Assembly (NCBI GenBank): GCA_965245735.1
Contig: CBDFAX010000038.1
Span: 1 to 14,295 of the forward strand
Source: Abiotrophia sp965245735
GTDB taxonomy: Bacteria > Bacillota > Bacilli > Lactobacillales > Aerococcaceae
DNA length: 14,295 bases
Direction of reading: 5' to 3'
Below the pieces are notes generated by a model, which saw only the letters and a list, made by a program, of their open reading frames with translations, searched no databases and was not told where the DNA came from. The translations under genes and the position numbers were made by a program. Shown piece after piece: positions 12,266-14,295 of this stretch (its first letter is position 1; each line of letters begins with the position of its first letter).

Positions 12266-13723
12266 CTACCCTTGGCGTTTTCTGAGTTCAACTTGCTTAA
12301 GGTAGATAAGCCCAGCAGCAGCCGCTACTGCAGACACACCTCCAAGAAGTAACCAATAACCATCATCTTCGCCAGAACTTGGTAAATCAGGTTCTGAGCT
12401 ACTTACTGTATGACGCTCAGACATTTCCACTGAAGAACTTGCACTAACAGACGAAGAATGCGAAACCTGAGTCGAGCTTGAACTAGATTCCTCTTCTTCA
12501 AGCTCTTCACTACTTGCTTGTTGTTTTTGTGCCATAAGGTTGCCCTTTTCCACTAGGCTCGGCAAGTCTCGACGCGGACGTTGATCCAACTGGTCTGGAG
12601 TTTGCTCTAGTTGACTAGGTTCTTGACTTGGCTCGGGTTTACTTACTTCTTGAGGTGGCTCTGGTTGAGGTACCACAGGGTCTTGTGGGCTAACCGGATC
12701 AGTCGGCAAGACAGGATCTGGTGGAGTGATTGGGTCTATTGGGAGAACAGGATTCTGCGGAAGAATTGGATTAGTTGGTAACTCTGGCTGGCTAGAGTCT
12801 GACGATTGACCAGAATCTGAAGAACTATCAGTTTGAACAGGCCCAGCCTCTTTTGGTGGGGTTAGAAAAGTCAAAGACATAAGGTATTCACCAGCCTGGT
12901 CCCTTCTAGCTAGCTTGTTCAGGGTAAGTGCCAGGCTAGGTTGACGACCTGCAACTGCACTGTCTAAACTTAATAAATACCGGGCACCTTGATAGTTATC
13001 GGCTTGTCCTTGGAATAAGACGCTCAAAAGCTGTTGATGGATGACTTGCTTGAGTTGTCCTAGATTCTCAATTGCCTTAGGCGTGTTAAAGCTTAACCAG
13101 TAGTGTTTGACAGAAGTTGACAGCTCGCCTAAACTTTCTTGCTCTAGCTGTGTTAGAGGCCCTTGCGTGACAGGATCCCAATTCTTAGCTTGATAACGAT
13201 CTGATAAGCTTTGACTAACTGCTTGTAAGCTAGAATCTGCCTGATAAGCTTGATGGCCCCAACTTGTGCGTATAGGATTAATCAGCTTTGCTACCCATTG
13301 GCTTAATTCCAACGCCTGTTTGGGTTGGAGCCCTTCCAAGGATATTAAGGAGTCAGTCTCAGCTTGACTAGGTTGGTAAGATTTATTTCCTTCTAAACCG
13401 ATTTGACCACTCTGACTTAAATTAGGACTAGCCTGCTTAAGTTCTGTTTCGGTATAACCCTCAGGTAAGTTCAAAGTAGCTTGGTTCATTTGAGTTTGGC
13501 TATCACCGCTTAAATTCTCACTTACTTCGTGACTTTCTACAGACTCAGCCAGACCTGTACGCTGGCCTTGGTCAGAAGAATTGCCAGAAGTATAGGCAGA
13601 CTTCTGCTCCTGAGCATGTGTCTGATGAGTCAAGGAAGTTAACCAAATAAAGGAAGCAACCGCAACAGATGCTATCCCCATACTTAATTTACGAATGGCA
13701 AAACGGTTGATTTTGTCTTTCAT
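12266..13723 (-). CDS. Wall-anchored surface protein with SEC10/PgrA-like domain and LPSSG sorting motif
   Basis: A 485-residue surface protein. The N-terminus has a YSIRK-like signal (FAIRKLSMGIASVAVAS, residues 8-24), with cleavage probably near AQA/Q38. Residues 40-130 are low complexity. Residues about 134-288 resemble the SEC10/PgrA surface-exclusion domain: ELSQWVAKLINPIRTSWG, a SDRYQAKNW segment, then ENLGQLKQVIHQQLLSVLF and a YLMSLTFL strand. A hexapeptide proline-rich stalk covers 315-350 and Ser/Glu-rich sequence reaches 446. The sorting signal is LPSSG at 447-451, then a hydrophobic segment (457-476) and the RKRQG tail. The fourth motif residue is Ser instead of Thr. SEC10/PgrA proteins limit mating or bind surfaces in enterococci; the role here is not shown. 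GAGGAGG precedes the ATG at 13723. It has its own promoter and terminator, so it is a single-gene unit. Confidence 0.83.
   Translation of the reverse strand: MKDKINRFAIRKLSMGIASVAVASFIWLTSLTHQTHAQEQKSAYTSGNSSDQGQRTGLAESVESHEVSENLSGDSQTQMNQATLNLPEGYTETELKQASPNLSQSGQIGLEGNKSYQPSQAETDSLISLEGLQPKQALELSQWVAKLINPIRTSWGHQAYQADSSLQAVSQSLSDRYQAKNWDPVTQGPLTQLEQESLGELSTSVKHYWLSFNTPKAIENLGQLKQVIHQQLLSVLFQGQADNYQGARYLLSLDSAVAGRQPSLALTLNKLARRDQAGEYLMSLTFLTPPKEAGPVQTDSSSDSGQSSDSSQPELPTNPILPQNPVLPIDPITPPDPVLPTDPVSPQDPVVPQPEPPQEVSKPEPSQEPSQLEQTPDQLDQRPRRDLPSLVEKGNLMAQKQQASSEELEEEESSSSSTQVSHSSSVSASSSVEMSERHTVSSSEPDLPSSGEDDGYWLLLGGVSAVAAAAGLIYLKQVELRKRQG
12674..12781 (-). repeat. Six tandem proline-rich hexapeptide repeats (18 bp period)
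   Basis: Residues 315-350 of the surface protein read as six units of the form xPx(N/D)P(V/I), such as LPTDPV and SPQDPV. This suggests a stiff spacer that carries the N-terminal domain away from the wall. The DNA copies are diverged, so the array is fairly old. Confidence 0.8.
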
Positions 13724-13764
13724 CAGGCTATCCTCCTCACGATTGTTCTTGTATTCTATTTCCT

Positions 13765-13773
13765 ATTATAGCA
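13765..13773 (-). promoter_or_regulatory. Extended -10 promoter of the SEC10/PgrA-like gene
   Basis: Minus strand TGCTATAAT occupies 13773-13765. No good -35 box is found at 16-19 bases. It lies about 42 bases before the start codon. Confidence 0.65.
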
Positions 13774-13861
13774 ATCTCTGGCTATAAAACCCACCAAAAA
13801 CCCGATATAATATTCAAACTTTACCTCTCTGACATATTGTTAACATTGGCGTTTGAAAAGA

Positions 13862-13889
13862 AAAAAGACAGCCAAAAAGCTGTCTTTTT
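13862..13889. terminator. Terminator after the LPDTG protein gene (symmetrical)
   Basis: An 11-bp stem pairs AAAAAGACAGC (13862-13872) with GCTGTCTTTTT (13879-13889) around a 6-base loop. T-runs occur on both strands, so it can act on either. It begins 7 bases after the stop of the minus-strand gene, its likely user. Confidence 0.9.
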
Positions 13890-13896
13890 CTCAATA

Positions 13897-14295
13897 TTAG
13901 ATTTTGCGACGTCTTAAGGCCATGAGCGCAAGCCCTGCTAAGGCACTGATGATGGCCGCTCCAATAATAATGAGGTTGGAGCTTTCACCTGTATCTGGCA
14001 GTTGCTTACCATCTGCTTGAGCCTGACCTGCTTTCGGCGCTACCATGTTCGGAGTGGTTGAAGTCGCCTTATCAGCTGGATCGTTTTGGCCTTGCATTTG
14101 GCTAGTCCCATCATTTTGACTTGAGTCTTGCTTATCATTCTGACCTGTTCCATTATTATCGCCAGGTTTGTTCGGTTGTTCTGGCTGGGTTGGAACTGTC
14201 GGAGTCGTTGGTTGTGTTGGCTGAGTTGGTTCAGTCGGTTGTGTCGGCTGGGTTGGCTCAGTCGGCTGTGTCGGCTGAGTTGGTTCAGTCGGTTG
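13897..14295 (-). CDS. LPXTG-anchored surface protein, C-terminal part (cut by window edge)
   Basis: An uninterrupted frame enters from the right edge and gives 132 residues of C-terminal sequence, so the start codon lies outside. It begins with three 9-residue Pro/Thr/Gln repeats (QPTEPTQPT), then a degenerate copy, then an Asn/Asp/Gln-rich stretch. The sorting signal is classical: LPDTG, a hydrophobic segment (NLIIIGAAIISALAGLALMAL) and the RRRKI tail, so sortase A should join it to peptidoglycan. An internal ATG at 14097 is not the start, because the frame stays open with consistent repeats to the edge. The N-terminal functional domain is not visible. A symmetrical terminator follows. Confidence 0.93.
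   Translation of the reverse strand, partial: QPTEPTQPTQPTEPTQPTQPTEPTQPTQPTTPTVPTQPEQPNKPGDNNGTGQNDKQDSSQNDGTSQMQGQNDPADKATSTTPNMVAPKAGQAQADGKQLPDTGESSNLIIIGAAIISALAGLALMALRRRKI
14188..14295 (-). repeat. 27-bp tandem repeats encoding QPTEPTQPT
   Basis: Three copies read on the minus strand at 14295-14269, 14268-14242 and 14241-14215, plus a degenerate fourth at 14214-14188. The copies differ at third codon positions, and the array may continue beyond the edge. Confidence 0.9.

Noticed and set aside
1..14295. Mobile elements, CRISPR arrays, tRNA or rRNA genes, attachment sites
   Set aside because: No transposase, integrase, terminal inverted repeats, spaced direct repeats or tRNA-like folds were seen on either strand.

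Overview
The window reads as low-to-moderate-GC Firmicutes DNA, most likely a member of the Lactobacillales and possibly of the Aerococcaceae (family placement is a guess). The grounds are AGGAGG-type ribosome binding sites, TATAAT/TTGACA promoters, a T-box leader on hisS-aspS, a Bacillus-type Zur regulator, and cell-wall proteins with YSIRK-like signals and LPXTG-type anchors. Almost every gene is on the minus strand, so transcription runs from right to left. The exception is ppsR.

Left part (1-3660), housekeeping: the N-terminal half of phoH runs off the left edge behind its own promoter. Next comes a tight patB-ridA-yqeY operon with a promoter at 2720-2748 and a terminator at 601-631. PatB-type beta-lyases release reactive 2-aminoacrylate and RidA hydrolyses it, so this pair makes metabolic sense. 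It sits between rpsU and yqeY, which are often close neighbours in Firmicutes. rpsU (ribosomal protein S21) has its own promoter and terminator. A Zur-like zinc regulator with an unusual His/Cys-rich N-terminal tail follows and is divergent from ppsR, the only plus-strand gene.

Middle part (3719-9698): ppsR converges on aspS across a shared bidirectional terminator. hisS and aspS overlap by one base and are controlled by a T-box leader (about 7722-7962) with a clear promoter. Its specifier region reads GACAC, which holds both an Asp and a His codon. Structure and the UGGU bulge favour Asp. Upstream lie a membrane-anchored N-acetylmuramoyl-L-alanine amidase with three SH3b-like domains and rpmG (ribosomal protein L33, too short to stand out among longer reading frames).

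Right part (9857-14295), cell envelope and surface: a membrane-anchored class A beta-lactamase-fold serine hydrolase that seems to lack the Glu166 general base; a secreted two-domain protein of unknown function built from a tandem duplication (WRG motif in each half); a YSIRK/LPSSG wall-anchored protein with a SEC10/PgrA-like domain and a proline-rich hexapeptide stalk; and the C-terminal end of an LPDTG wall-anchored protein with 27-bp repeats that runs off the right edge. The least described items are the duplicated-domain secreted protein and the two wall proteins beside it. I see no phage, transposon, CRISPR array or tRNA gene. The only stretch of more than 300 bases without a gene (7687-7999) is filled by the T-box leader.
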